A stretch of DNA of 13,877 nucleotides from Gammaproteobacteria bacterium. Its GTDB lineage: Bacteria; Pseudomonadota; Gammaproteobacteria; Competibacterales; Competibacteraceae. Within the stretch, counting starts at the first letter, position 1. Every line of letters starts with the position of its first letter. The translations under genes were made by a program, and so were the position numbers. Shown in pieces: positions 1 through 7,251 of this stretch. The stretch is taken from the NCBI GenBank assembly GCA_003562535.1, contig PWUP01000163.1, positions 1 to 13,877 on the forward strand, written 5' to 3'. Below the pieces are notes generated by a model. It was given only the letters and a program-made list of their open reading frames with translations. It did no database searches and was not told the DNA's origin.

Positions 1-774
1 ACCGGTGACCAAATACCGGCCTTCATCGGTAGAACCGGGCAGTTCAAAGCGATGATGACTGCTGTCGGTTAATATCGCTCCACGGTGGCAAGCTTGGCAG
101 CCGTTATCCACAAAAGCCGCCATGCCGCGTTTTTGTTGTTCACTGAGGGCATTAAGATCGCCTTGCAAATAGCGGTCAAACGGTGAATTGGGCGTGTTCA
201 AGGTCCGTTCGAAGGCCGCAATCGCTAAGGCCACATTATCGGGATTGACGGGGTCTGATTCGTCGGGAAAGGCTTCAGAAAAACGCTCGCGGTATTCAGT
301 GAAGCTGTTGAGCCGGTCAATCGCTGCACTAATATCCATCGCCATTTCAACTGGGGCTTCAATCGGCCCGAGCGCCTGTTCTTCCAGATCGGCAGCCCGT
401 CCATCCCAGAATTGCGCACCCAGGAATCCTGCATTCAATACTGTCGGGGTATTGCGCTCGCCGACTTGACCTTCATGACCAACCGCTCTGGGAATTCTGT
501 CTGTAAAGCCTAGGGCGGGGTTATGACAGGTGGCACAACTGATTACGCCACTGGCGGAAATTCGCGGTTCGAAAAACAGCATTTTGCCCAGTTCAATTTT
601 TTCTGGGGTCATGGAATTGTGAGCTGGAATCGGTGGCATGGCAGGCAACGGTGCAAAATGCGGATGGTTGCGGTAGCGTCCATAGCCATCGTCTGCACTG
701 ACTAAACTCGTAACAGCAAAGGCGATTGTGGTGGTGAGCAGAATAAGCAAGGCATTAAAGCGCTTGATGTTCAT
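1..774 (-). CDS. Di-heme cytochrome c peroxidase / MauG family protein, 3' end missing
   Basis: Periplasmic c-type di-heme peroxidase of the bacterial cytochrome c peroxidase/MauG family, whose members reduce hydrogen peroxide with electrons from small cytochromes or modify a partner protein. The frame is open from an ATG at 774 to the window edge (258 codons), so the C-terminus is missing; full family members have roughly 320-400 residues. Residues 1-27 look like a Sec signal peptide (basic MNIKR, hydrophobic stretch, likely cleavage after VSA). Two CXXCH heme sites are visible: CATCH at 80-84 and CQACH at 226-230. Family signatures include LGKMLFFEPR (62-71), GERNTPTVLNAGF (105-117), FWDGRA (122-127) and GPIEAPVEM (136-144). 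The Shine-Dalgarno is weak (a GAG about 12 nt upstream). It has its own promoter (898-926) and is not part of the chemotaxis unit. Family is certain; peroxidase versus MauG-type substrate is not. Confidence 0.93.
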   Translation of the reverse strand, partial: MNIKRFNALLILLTTTIAFAVTSLVSADDGYGRYRNHPHFAPLPAMPPIPAHNSMTPEKIELGKMLFFEPRISASGVISCATCHNPALGFTDRIPRAVGHEGQVGERNTPTVLNAGFLGAQFWDGRAADLEEQALGPIEAPVEMAMDISAAIDRLNSFTEYRERFSEAFPDESDPVNPDNVALAIAAFERTLNTPNSPFDRYLQGDLNALSEQQKRGMAAFVDNGCQACHRGAILTDSSHHRFELPGSTDEGRYLVTG

Positions 775-1051
775 GAGATAATTTCTCGCTCCATCATTGA
801 TAACTCATTAGAATTACACTCAAACGCGCTTTGCCTACCCCTATACGCTCAAATTAAAGTCCAAAAGGAAAAACGCTGTTTGAGCGAATGAGGTTTCACT
901 ATACCTGTTTGATGAAGTTATGGCAATTTACAGTCCATGACGGTTAGCCCTGGGTCAATGCTCAAACCCGCGCCACGTCGGCGGCCATGTCTGCATCAAC
1001 AGTCTCAAAATCACGCATGGCATCCGTGGCAACTCGAAGATCGAGCTAATA
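775..1051. other. Intergenic region between the ParA-like gene and the peroxidase gene
   Basis: These 277 nt hold the peroxidase promoter and leader. I see no convincing rho-independent terminator for the chemotaxis transcript: there are only short GC stems near 970-1000 without a following T-run. Directly after the ParA stop, in the same frame, come TAT, TAG and then 27 open codons ending at 962. They read like acidic protein (for example RDFETVDADMAADVARV) but have no credible start. Confidence 0.5.
898..926 (-). promoter_or_regulatory. Sigma70-type promoter for the peroxidase gene
   Basis: On the minus strand a -35 TTGCCA (921-926) and a -10 TATAGT (898-903) are separated by exactly 17 nt, each close to the sigma70 consensus. 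It would start transcription near 890 and leave a leader of about 115 nt before the ATG at 774. A pair of 7-nt inverted arms (CTCAAAC at 820-826 and GTTTGAG at 878-884) lies within that leader, with no clear function. Inference from sequence only. Confidence 0.55.
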
Positions 1052-1813
1052 TTATTTTGTCTCAATACGATTAATAACTTCTTGCGCCAACTCGGCAAAA
1101 TCCTGTGCCCCGCGACTCTTAGGCGCGTACTGACGGATGGGTTGCCCTGCTGCCATAGCTTCGGCCAGGCGGATATCGGTGCGAATGGGACGTAGCACCC
1201 TCGATTCACCAAAATCATGGACAACCTGTCCGGTGACCTTACGGTGTTGGCGCATTTGATTGGCAGCCATAACCGGCAAAAAACCCAGTAATTTCAGATT
1301 ACGATTCGTTTTGGTCATAACGGGAAACAGCGCCCGCAATAGCTGACGCACCCCTTGAAAAGCCAAGTGATGAGGGACATAGGGTACCAGTACCCGATGA
1401 GCCGCTAACAGGGCGTTCATAAACAGGGTATCCAGTGAGGGTGGGGTGTCAATTAAAATAAAATCAAATTTTTGTGATAAATTGTCTTGATGAATGGCGC
1501 GTGCTAAACAGCGCAAATCATGCCCGCTTTGACCGTGATCGAAACGGTCATTAGCCGGAGCCAGCCAGAGATTCTCTACCGGAGTGGGGTCTATTGCGGC
1601 CTCTAGCGTGGCGGCGGCGGTGACGAACACATCATGGGCGGTGGCTGCGGAGGCGTTGAGGGTGACTCCGAGTCCGACAGCGCAATGGCCTTGCGAGTCG
1701 AGATCGATGAGCAATACGCGGTAGCCCAGTGCAGCCAGTTCTGCGGCTAGATTAACGGCAACAGTGGTTTTGCCGGTTCCCCCTTTACGATTGGAAATGG
1801 CGATGATGTGCAT
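1052..1813 (-). CDS. ParA/MinD-family ATPase, probable positioner of the chemosensory array
   Basis: 253-residue P-loop ATPase of the ParA family, which forms ATP-dependent dimers on the nucleoid and moves or spaces a cargo. A deviant Walker A motif KGGTGKTT spans residues 10-17 with both lysines (K10, K15). The second conserved region LLIDLDSQG is at 34-42, and Walker B FILIDTPPS is at 118-126. There is no N-terminal helix-turn-helix extension, as in the small chromosomal/cargo-type ParAs, and no parB follows. It starts with ATG 2 nt after the membrane receptor's stop and has a poor Shine-Dalgarno, so translation is probably coupled. Being last in a chemosensory operon is the setting of PpfA in Rhodobacter (cytoplasmic clusters) and ParC in Vibrio (polar arrays); that role is inferred from context. 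A general plasmid or chromosome partition role is less likely because no parB or parS-like repeats are visible. Confidence 0.92.
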   Translation of the reverse strand: MHIIAISNRKGGTGKTTVAVNLAAELAALGYRVLLIDLDSQGHCAVGLGVTLNASAATAHDVFVTAAATLEAAIDPTPVENLWLAPANDRFDHGQSGHDLRCLARAIHQDNLSQKFDFILIDTPPSLDTLFMNALLAAHRVLVPYVPHHLAFQGVRQLLRALFPVMTKTNRNLKLLGFLPVMAANQMRQHRKVTGQVVHDFGESRVLRPIRTDIRLAEAMAAGQPIRQYAPKSRGAQDFAELAQEVINRIETK

Positions 1814-1815
1814 GG

Positions 1816-3465
1816 TTAAAACAGCTCGATGGCGGGGCGCTGCTCTTCTTCCAGCGCCTCTGCACCCACAGCGGCGCTGTGGACTTGTCGCTGGCTGTGC
1901 ATCACATAGTTCAGACCCAACTCGTCAAACTTCTCGCTCAGAGGGCGCCAGTCCGCATGGGTACCGTGACTGACCAACAGTTCTTCAGCGTGACGAGCGA
2001 GCACATCCAGTGCCGAACGCACCTGTTCCAGTTGTTGCCGCGAGACATCTTGGTATTGCATTTGCCCAAGGGCACCAACGATATCATTATTGATGCGATC
2101 CATGGCGCTACGGGCTTGTTCACTCAAATGCACCAAATAATGCCGCATTTCATCAAGGCTGGAACCGGTTTGACTGAGTTCATTTTTTATGGCGTTCAGT
2201 TGCTTGGCTTCGTGGCTTTTGTTTTTTTCGGACACAATGAGGGCAAAATTTTCGCGCACATATTGAGCCACCCCAGAGATGGCCTGATCAATTTGGTGGG
2301 TGGCTGTTTCTGTTTGTTGCGATAAATTACGCACTTCAGCCGCAACGACGGCAAAACTGCGTCCCGCTACGCCGGCATGGGCGGCTTCAATAGCGGCGTT
2401 CAGGGCCAGTAAATTGGTCTGATGGGCAATGCCGCTGATGGTTTGGCTGATCTCCGTTAAGGCTTCAACCCGCTGGAGTACGTTGCGGATGATTGCTTCA
2501 TCCCGCGTCATCTGTTGATCACGCAGTTGTTGGAAATCCGTGAAATCACTCAGCGATTGATTGCCTTGATCAACCCGCTGAGCCTGCTGTTCAGCCATGT
2601 CTTGAGCTTTAACTTGTTGCTCAGTCAATTCATTAAGCAAGGTCTGGCTTTCACTGTGCACCGCATCCAGCGCTTGTAACAGTTCCAAGGTGCCCGTTTC
2701 GGTGGTGCTGGATGCACTGTCGATGTGTGAGCGCAGAAGCTCCGAGAACTTTTGAATTTGCTCACATTCCTCAGTAAACCGTTCGATGGCTGTGTGGTTC
2801 TCAGTCCGCACACTGAGCCACTCGCTGTGCAGGGACAGTTCTTGTTGCCAAATAGCAGTGACGTGGTGGATGAAGCCTTGAATGCTGCGGGCGTGTTCGT
2901 TGAGCGCGGTATCCTGTGACTCTGGCTGCGCGCTGGCGTCCTCGGTAGCGACGGGAAAGGTTTCAAGGATGGAGCGTAACATCTCTTGGTCATGTTCAAT
3001 CGCCGCGAGGGCTTCAGCCTGATCGCCCGCGTTGGGCTGGGTGAGCGTGGTCAGTTTGTCACAATACGCACTCCATAACTGCGCCAGTTCAGTCATCTCA
3101 GCGCAGTCGCGTGCGGCGGGTTCTAGGGTATTGCTGAGCGCTTCACAACGGGCTTGTAACGTCTGTTCTGTCTGTTCGTAACGGTGTTGTGATCGGCGCA
3201 CAATCACCGCACTCAGGAAAGCGCTGCCCGCACAGCCCAGCATAAAAGCCAGTGGAATACCTAATACCGTGCCTACAGTCGGTGTGGGACTGAGCAGCCA
3301 AATGACTCCACTCAGCAGCACAGCCAGCGCTGCAGCGCCTGCTGTCACGCCTAGCCAAGGACGTTCTACGATTCGGTCTATCAGTAATGGGGCTAAAGGT
3401 ATTTTAGGCTCATTGAATCGGTGGAGCCTACGACCTACTGCGTCCCAAAATCGCCGATAGCGCAA
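1816..3465 (-). CDS. Membrane-anchored methyl-accepting chemotaxis protein lacking a sensory domain
   Basis: 549-residue receptor. Two hydrophobic segments near residues 37-58 and 66-89 form a tight hairpin with only a short loop, so there is no periplasmic ligand domain. A mainly helical region follows (about 95-335), then the signalling tip IAHQTNLLALNAAIEAAHAG at 346-365 with the conserved FAVVAAEVRNLS at 371-382. The return helices include MQYQDVSRQQLEQVRSAL (469-486), and the protein ends in a charged tail with ELF. It probably senses a cytoplasmic or membrane state, or docks on another receptor's array. Start is TTG at 3465, chosen because AGGAG lies 9 nt upstream; the ATG 8 nt upstream is in another frame. 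It lies 4 nt after cheY and 2 nt before the ParA-like gene, suggesting these three genes act together. Assignment as an MCP is secure; the signal is unknown. Confidence 0.93.
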   Translation of the reverse strand: MRYRRFWDAVGRRLHRFNEPKIPLAPLLIDRIVERPWLGVTAGAAALAVLLSGVIWLLSPTPTVGTVLGIPLAFMLGCAGSAFLSAVIVRRSQHRYEQTEQTLQARCEALSNTLEPAARDCAEMTELAQLWSAYCDKLTTLTQPNAGDQAEALAAIEHDQEMLRSILETFPVATEDASAQPESQDTALNEHARSIQGFIHHVTAIWQQELSLHSEWLSVRTENHTAIERFTEECEQIQKFSELLRSHIDSASSTTETGTLELLQALDAVHSESQTLLNELTEQQVKAQDMAEQQAQRVDQGNQSLSDFTDFQQLRDQQMTRDEAIIRNVLQRVEALTEISQTISGIAHQTNLLALNAAIEAAHAGVAGRSFAVVAAEVRNLSQQTETATHQIDQAISGVAQYVRENFALIVSEKNKSHEAKQLNAIKNELSQTGSSLDEMRHYLVHLSEQARSAMDRINNDIVGALGQMQYQDVSRQQLEQVRSALDVLARHAEELLVSHGTHADWRPLSEKFDELGLNYVMHSQRQVHSAAVGAEALEEEQRPAIELF

Positions 3466-3469
3466 GGGT

Positions 3470-3838
3470 TCATGCTCCTGGTAACACTTGTTTAACGACT
3501 TTGATCAAATCGGCTCCGGCTACGGGTTTGACCAACCAGCCGGTCGCGCCAAGTTGTTTCGCTTCGTTGCGTTTAGCCGCTTGGCTTTCAGTGGTTAAAG
3601 CGAGAATCGGGGTAAAACGCAATACCGTTCGGGCATTTTTGATGAATTCTATACCGTTCATCTTGGGCATATTGATATCGGTGATGATCAGATCCGGTTT
3701 TAAGCCACCTTGGATGCGCTCGAACGCTTCTAGTCCGTCTTTAGCGGTTTCAACGGCAAACCCTGCCATTTCTAGGGTTTTTTTGACACTCATCAGCATT
3801 ACGGTGGAGTCGTCGATAATAAATATGGTTTTGGCCAT
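3470..3838 (-). CDS. cheY: CheY-like single-domain response regulator (distal copy)
   Basis: 122 residues, a lone receiver domain. The acidic pair D9-D10 (FIIDD), phospho-acceptor D54 (ITDINMP), switch threonine T82 (ALTTES) and lysine K104 (WLVKP) are all present, so it should accept phosphate from CheA. There is no output domain, so it acts by protein-protein contact or as a phosphate sink. It starts at ATG 3838 with only a distant AGGA as Shine-Dalgarno. It is the first gene after the promoter at 3911-3939 and is followed 4 nt later by the membrane receptor. It differs clearly from the other CheY of the cluster, so the two probably have different targets. Confidence 0.95.
   Translation of the reverse strand: MAKTIFIIDDSTVMLMSVKKTLEMAGFAVETAKDGLEAFERIQGGLKPDLIITDINMPKMNGIEFIKNARTVLRFTPILALTTESQAAKRNEAKQLGATGWLVKPVAGADLIKVVKQVLPGA
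3475..3479 (-). promoter_or_regulatory. Ribosome binding site fixing the TTG start of the membrane receptor
   Basis: AGGAG on the minus strand sits 9 nt before the TTG at 3465 and inside the last codons of the preceding cheY. No in-frame ATG exists nearby, so this site decides the start. Confidence 0.65.
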
Positions 3839-3906
3839 GGGGTGATTGATTCCTAGTGCCGGTTGAAACTGAATCTAAGCTATGCGCCGCAGAGGGGAGT
3901 TTGACT

Positions 3907-3919
3907 CAGTATGATACTG
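3907..3919. promoter_or_regulatory. Perfect palindrome overlapping the -10 element, operator candidate
   Basis: CAGTATGATACTG reads as two 6-nt inverted arms around one base. It covers the -10 of the putative internal promoter, the position expected for a repressor site. Wider inverted arms GCGCCG/CGGCGC (3884-3889 and 3932-3937) enclose it, so an RNA structure is an alternative. A run of T follows it on the plus strand, but no plus-strand gene ends here, so a plus-strand terminator is unlikely. Confidence 0.35.
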
Positions 3920-3939
3920 TTTTTGCCCACACGGCGCAA
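3911..3939 (-). promoter_or_regulatory. Internal sigma70-like promoter before the distal cheY
   Basis: In the only sizeable gap inside the cluster (109 nt) the minus strand has -35 TTGCGC (3934-3939), a 17-nt spacer and -10 TATCAT (3911-3916, one mismatch to consensus). It would drive cheY, the membrane receptor and the ParA-like gene separately from the upstream genes. The -10 lies within the palindrome at 3907-3919. Inference from sequence. Confidence 0.5.
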
Positions 3940-3947
3940 AGCAATGG

Positions 3948-4193
3948 CTAGTCGGCTGGCTCACCCAAGGCCGATTTCAGCCATAGGCTGAACTCCGCAT
4001 CCTCTGGCCAAGCGGCGATGGCAGGATTCACAGCCATCAACACTTGTAAATTGGCGGCATGGAGATGTTGGCACGCCGTTAAATCGACCTCGGCCTTGGG
4101 ATGACGCTGTAACCAATCCAATAAGCCTTCGGCTTCTTCGACCGTTACGATATCGTTGCAGTACACTCGTTGGTCTTCATAGACTATGCCCAT
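3948..4193 (-). CDS. Small STAS-like protein following CheA
   Basis: 81 residues, soluble, acidic. The core VDLTACQHLHAANLQVLMA at 36-54 fits the beta-strand/loop/helix of STAS (anti-sigma-antagonist type) domains, as does the overall length (STAS domains are about 90-110 residues, so this one is minimal). The serine or threonine normally phosphorylated in that loop (in the DSxG region) is not present; the loop reads HLHAAN. ATG at 4193 overlaps the end of cheA by 10 nt and has AAGGAG 8 nt upstream, so it is co-translated with CheA. It is probably a protein-interaction module for the CheA/receptor complex; the partner is unknown. STAS membership is a structural reading of a weak pattern. Confidence 0.75.
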   Translation of the reverse strand: MGIVYEDQRVYCNDIVTVEEAEGLLDWLQRHPKAEVDLTACQHLHAANLQVLMAVNPAIAAWPEDAEFSLWLKSALGEPAD

Positions 4194-6871
4194 TCAATTA
4201 ACTCCTTGGGATTGAGTACAATCAACACCGACCCATCACCGAGCAAGGCCGCACCGGCATAACATTTCAGGCGAGCCAACTCACCGGGCAGGGGTTTGAG
4301 AATCACATCCATGACCCCGCGAAATTCATCCACCATTAGGGCGACCGGTTGATGATCAATGCGCACCACCAAAGCCGTAAACTCCCCAGCCGAATTAAGC
4401 TGAGGCTCGGCGGGGATGGCCAATAACTCATTAATGGCCATTAAGGGGATAATTTTCCCACGGCGGGATAAGGTTTTGCTGCGCTTAATCGTGCGAATAT
4501 CAGTAACTGGCATGCGGATGGTTTCGACCACTCGATCCATAGGGACGGCAAAATTCTGTCCATCACTGGTGAACACCATCACATGAGTCACGGCCATGGA
4601 TAAGGGCAGCGATAGCCGTATAGTGGTGCCTTCACCCACTTGGCTGTGCAAGTCAATGCTGCCTCCCACTTTATCAATGGCGGTGCGTACCACATCCATG
4701 CCCACGCCTCGGCCAGATAAATCAGTGATTTCGTCTACCGTAGAAAATCGTGCGGCAAAGACCAGTTGCACAGCCTCTTGGTCAGTGATCCGTTCCAATT
4801 GGGCTTCATCAAGCACGCCTTTTTCATAGGCTTTACGTTTGATGATGGTGGGATTAATCCCCCCGCCGTCGTCGCTGATTTCGATCATGACCCGATCAGA
4901 TTCCTGCGAGGCGCGAATCCGCAGTTGGCCGGTGGGGGGTTTGCCACTGGCTTGGCGCACTTCCGGCACTTCTAGACCATGATCGAGGCTGTTACGGACG
5001 ATATGGATCAGCGGGTCCGCTAGGGCTTCGATGACATTTTTATCCGCTTCGGTGTCCTCACCCTCCAAGACTAATTCGACCTGCTTACCCAGTTTGCGGG
5101 AAATATCACGCACTAGACGCGGAAAACGTTGAAATACAAAGGATACCGGCATCATGCGTACTTGCATAATGGAGTCCTGCATTTCCTCGGCAATACGATT
5201 GATCACCGCATACTGGGTTTTAATTTCGCGCCCCAACTCACGGGTGCCAAACTCATCTTCGGCGCGTTTGGCCAGGTAGGGTAAGGCGTTTTTAGCCACA
5301 ATCATCTCGCCGATAAGATTCATCAGGCGATCGATTTTGGTTTGATCAACCTTCAGGACTTTGCCCGATACATTGTCTTCAGCGCGGCGCCCAAATTTAG
5401 CCTCCGGTTCCATAGCCGGTGAGCTGCGGCGCTCAAACGCGGGAGCTGGAGCCGTCGCGGGTGGAGTGGCCGCCGCGCTAGTCGGGGCGGGTGCTGTAGT
5501 GGCTACGGGCGCCATACCTTCACGCAGCGCGGCCAGCCATTCGGCCAAGGGTTGCGCACTGTTCAGTTCTAAGGCGGCGGCTAGCGCTTCGTCTAATTCA
5601 GCCGCAGGTTCACCTAAATTGGCCAGACAGGCCGCAATGGTAGCCGCACAGGCTTGCAGCCGACCAGGCAGTCCGTCGGTACTCTCACTGAGCGCAAGAA
5701 TTTCTGACTGCACGGCCAGAATCTCAGTGAGCCGCTGTTGGTCGATATCACTGAGTCGTGTCGCCGGTTCCGACTCGGTCACTGCCGTATCCGTGGGGGT
5801 GGGAACATGGGTTTGAGCCGCCCAGTCGGTCAACTCAGCGGTCGATGAACTCGTTAATGACGTAATCAACCGCTCGAGCAGGGTGCGCTCCTCAGGCGCA
5901 ACCTCGATGATGAGTTGCAACCAGCGTAGCGCTGACGACAGCCATAGACCGGGTGCCGACAGTTCCAGCATAACGCGGCTGGCATCGGCGAGTCCCTGCA
6001 CATCCCCCGCGTGTAATAGTTTGAGGGCCTCATCGACAAAATCCGCATACACCGGTCCGCCATTGCTCTGGCCTTGTGGAATCACCAAGGCAAAGGCTGA
6101 GAGCGCCTGAATATGAGCCTGTTCAGGGGTGTAGCGGAAATGCTCATCGACTTCAGAACGGGTGCTAGCGGCCAGTAGGTGGAAATCCAAATTACAGCGA
6201 TAACAATCCAGTTCTAATAAGGGGGGCCACGGTTCACGAGCCTGTGTATGTCCCCAGACCAGCCCCGGCAGTTGCCGGACTTGATAGAAGGGATCTTCGC
6301 CCTTAAAAAAACATTCGGCTTCTGGACGATACGCAATCAAAAATAACTCACTGCCCATCACCGACCTACGAAACGCTTCCATACGAGCGGTTTCGGGAAC
6401 CGTGCTCAGTTCTGGCAAGGGGATGGTGGTGGGATCAAAGCTCGGCTCATCAGCGTCCGCATCGAGCTCATCAGGGCTAGGAGCGGGAATCAGTTGACGC
6501 AGGTTACGCACCAAAACCTCAGCAGGTTCGGTGCGTTCGCTACTGATCTCACCGGTTTGCTCAATATCGCTGAGCAGCACGGCCACAAAGTCGATGGTGG
6601 CCAGTAATTGATCGGCGAGTTCTTGGGAATAGCTCAGGCGGGCGTTACGCACCGCGTCCATCAGATCTTCGCCTGCATGCAGGACTCGGGTCATTGCCGG
6701 GACATCAAACAAGCCGCTATTGCCTTTCAGGGTATGCACCAGGCGAAACAGCTCATTCATCAGATCATTACTGTCTGGCTCACTTTCCAAGGCAATGAGC
6801 TTAGTACCAATCTCATCAAGAAAATCCCGAGATTCTAGGAGAAACTGCGACAGCAGTGGGGTCATTTTCAT
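4184..6871 (-). CDS. cheA: CheA chemotaxis sensor histidine kinase
   Basis: 895 residues, cytoplasmic; autophosphorylates when receptors signal and passes phosphate to CheY and CheB. Domains in order: an Hpt domain (about 1-110) with phospho-site H46 in RLVHTLKGNSG; a domain at about 165-260 (FLIAYRPEAECFFKGEDPF onward, rich in W, C and F), likely the regulator-docking region; a helical, low-complexity Ala/Pro/Thr stretch to about 490; dimerisation helices at 505-575 (KIDRLMNLIGEM); the ATPase with N-box HIVRNSLDHGLE (623-634), DDGGGI (667-672) and GRGVGMDVV (720-728); and a C-terminal CheW-like domain (about 757-895). It is longer than the usual 650-720 residues because of the middle region. 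ATG at 6871 has a strong AGGAGG 6 nt upstream and overlaps the cheY stop (ATGA). There is no fused receiver. Confidence 0.97.
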   Translation of the reverse strand: MKMTPLLSQFLLESRDFLDEIGTKLIALESEPDSNDLMNELFRLVHTLKGNSGLFDVPAMTRVLHAGEDLMDAVRNARLSYSQELADQLLATIDFVAVLLSDIEQTGEISSERTEPAEVLVRNLRQLIPAPSPDELDADADEPSFDPTTIPLPELSTVPETARMEAFRRSVMGSELFLIAYRPEAECFFKGEDPFYQVRQLPGLVWGHTQAREPWPPLLELDCYRCNLDFHLLAASTRSEVDEHFRYTPEQAHIQALSAFALVIPQGQSNGGPVYADFVDEALKLLHAGDVQGLADASRVMLELSAPGLWLSSALRWLQLIIEVAPEERTLLERLITSLTSSSTAELTDWAAQTHVPTPTDTAVTESEPATRLSDIDQQRLTEILAVQSEILALSESTDGLPGRLQACAATIAACLANLGEPAAELDEALAAALELNSAQPLAEWLAALREGMAPVATTAPAPTSAAATPPATAPAPAFERRSSPAMEPEAKFGRRAEDNVSGKVLKVDQTKIDRLMNLIGEMIVAKNALPYLAKRAEDEFGTRELGREIKTQYAVINRIAEEMQDSIMQVRMMPVSFVFQRFPRLVRDISRKLGKQVELVLEGEDTEADKNVIEALADPLIHIVRNSLDHGLEVPEVRQASGKPPTGQLRIRASQESDRVMIEISDDGGGINPTIIKRKAYEKGVLDEAQLERITDQEAVQLVFAARFSTVDEITDLSGRGVGMDVVRTAIDKVGGSIDLHSQVGEGTTIRLSLPLSMAVTHVMVFTSDGQNFAVPMDRVVETIRMPVTDIRTIKRSKTLSRRGKIIPLMAINELLAIPAEPQLNSAGEFTALVVRIDHQPVALMVDEFRGVMDVILKPLPGELARLKCYAGAALLGDGSVLIVLNPKELIEWA

Positions 6872-7251
6872 GCCGTGCCTCCTGCACCCAGCAGCAGGTG
6901 CACATAACCGAGTAGCGCATCGGGTTTAATCGGTTTGACCAGATAAAAATTAGCACCCGCTTCCCAAGCTTTTACGCGATCAATGGCCTGCGCTTCAGTA
7001 GAAATCATAATGGCCGGAGCTTGACGAATATCCAGTTGGCGCAGCTCACGCAAAAAGCCGTAACCGTCTTGTTTGGGCATATTGACATCGACGAGATACA
7101 GATCGAACGGTGTGCTGGCGAGGAGAACTTTCTCTAAGGCTTCAATACCATTAATGGCTTCGTGGACTTCAAAGCCAGCCCCTTCGAGGATTTGACGGTG
7201 GTATAACCGTACTGTGGCAGCATCATCGATGACAAAAATACGTTGGGCCAT
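6868..7251 (-). CDS. cheY: CheY-like single-domain response regulator (proximal copy, next to cheA)
   Basis: 127 residues, receiver domain only. The acidic pair D9-D10, phospho-acceptor D55 (YLVDVNMP), switch serine S84 (IMISTEA, aligning with the Thr of E. coli CheY) and lysine K106 (FYLVKPI) are present. It has no output domain. The ATG at 7251 overlaps the cheR stop by one base (TAATG) with GGAG 8 nt upstream, and its own stop overlaps the cheA start by 4 nt, so cheR, cheY and cheA are translationally linked. It is the likely main phosphate acceptor of this CheA; whether it acts on a flagellar switch or on another target cannot be told. Confidence 0.96.
   Translation of the reverse strand: MAQRIFVIDDAATVRLYHRQILEGAGFEVHEAINGIEALEKVLLASTPFDLYLVDVNMPKQDGYGFLRELRQLDIRQAPAIMISTEAQAIDRVKAWEAGANFYLVKPIKPDALLGYVHLLLGAGGTA

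Noticed and set aside
962..1045. 27 protein-like codons in the ParA frame just after its stops (TAA, TAT, TAG)
   Set aside because: Too short, no start signal, and ParA already has a normal C-terminus at 253 residues; likely chance or an untraceable remnant.
955..1224. 89-codon minus-strand frame overlapping the end of the ParA-like gene
   Set aside because: It overlaps in another frame and has the composition of a shadow frame; the ParA frame has clear motifs.
1879..2325. 148-codon plus-strand open frame antisense to the membrane receptor
   Set aside because: Antisense shadow of a high-confidence receptor coding sequence, with no Shine-Dalgarno or family signature. The same applies to the other long antisense frames over cheA, cheB and the soluble receptor.
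3907..3925. Rho-independent terminator on the plus strand (palindrome followed by TTTTT)
   Set aside because: The stem is only 5-6 A/T-rich pairs and no plus-strand gene precedes it; an operator or structural role is likelier.
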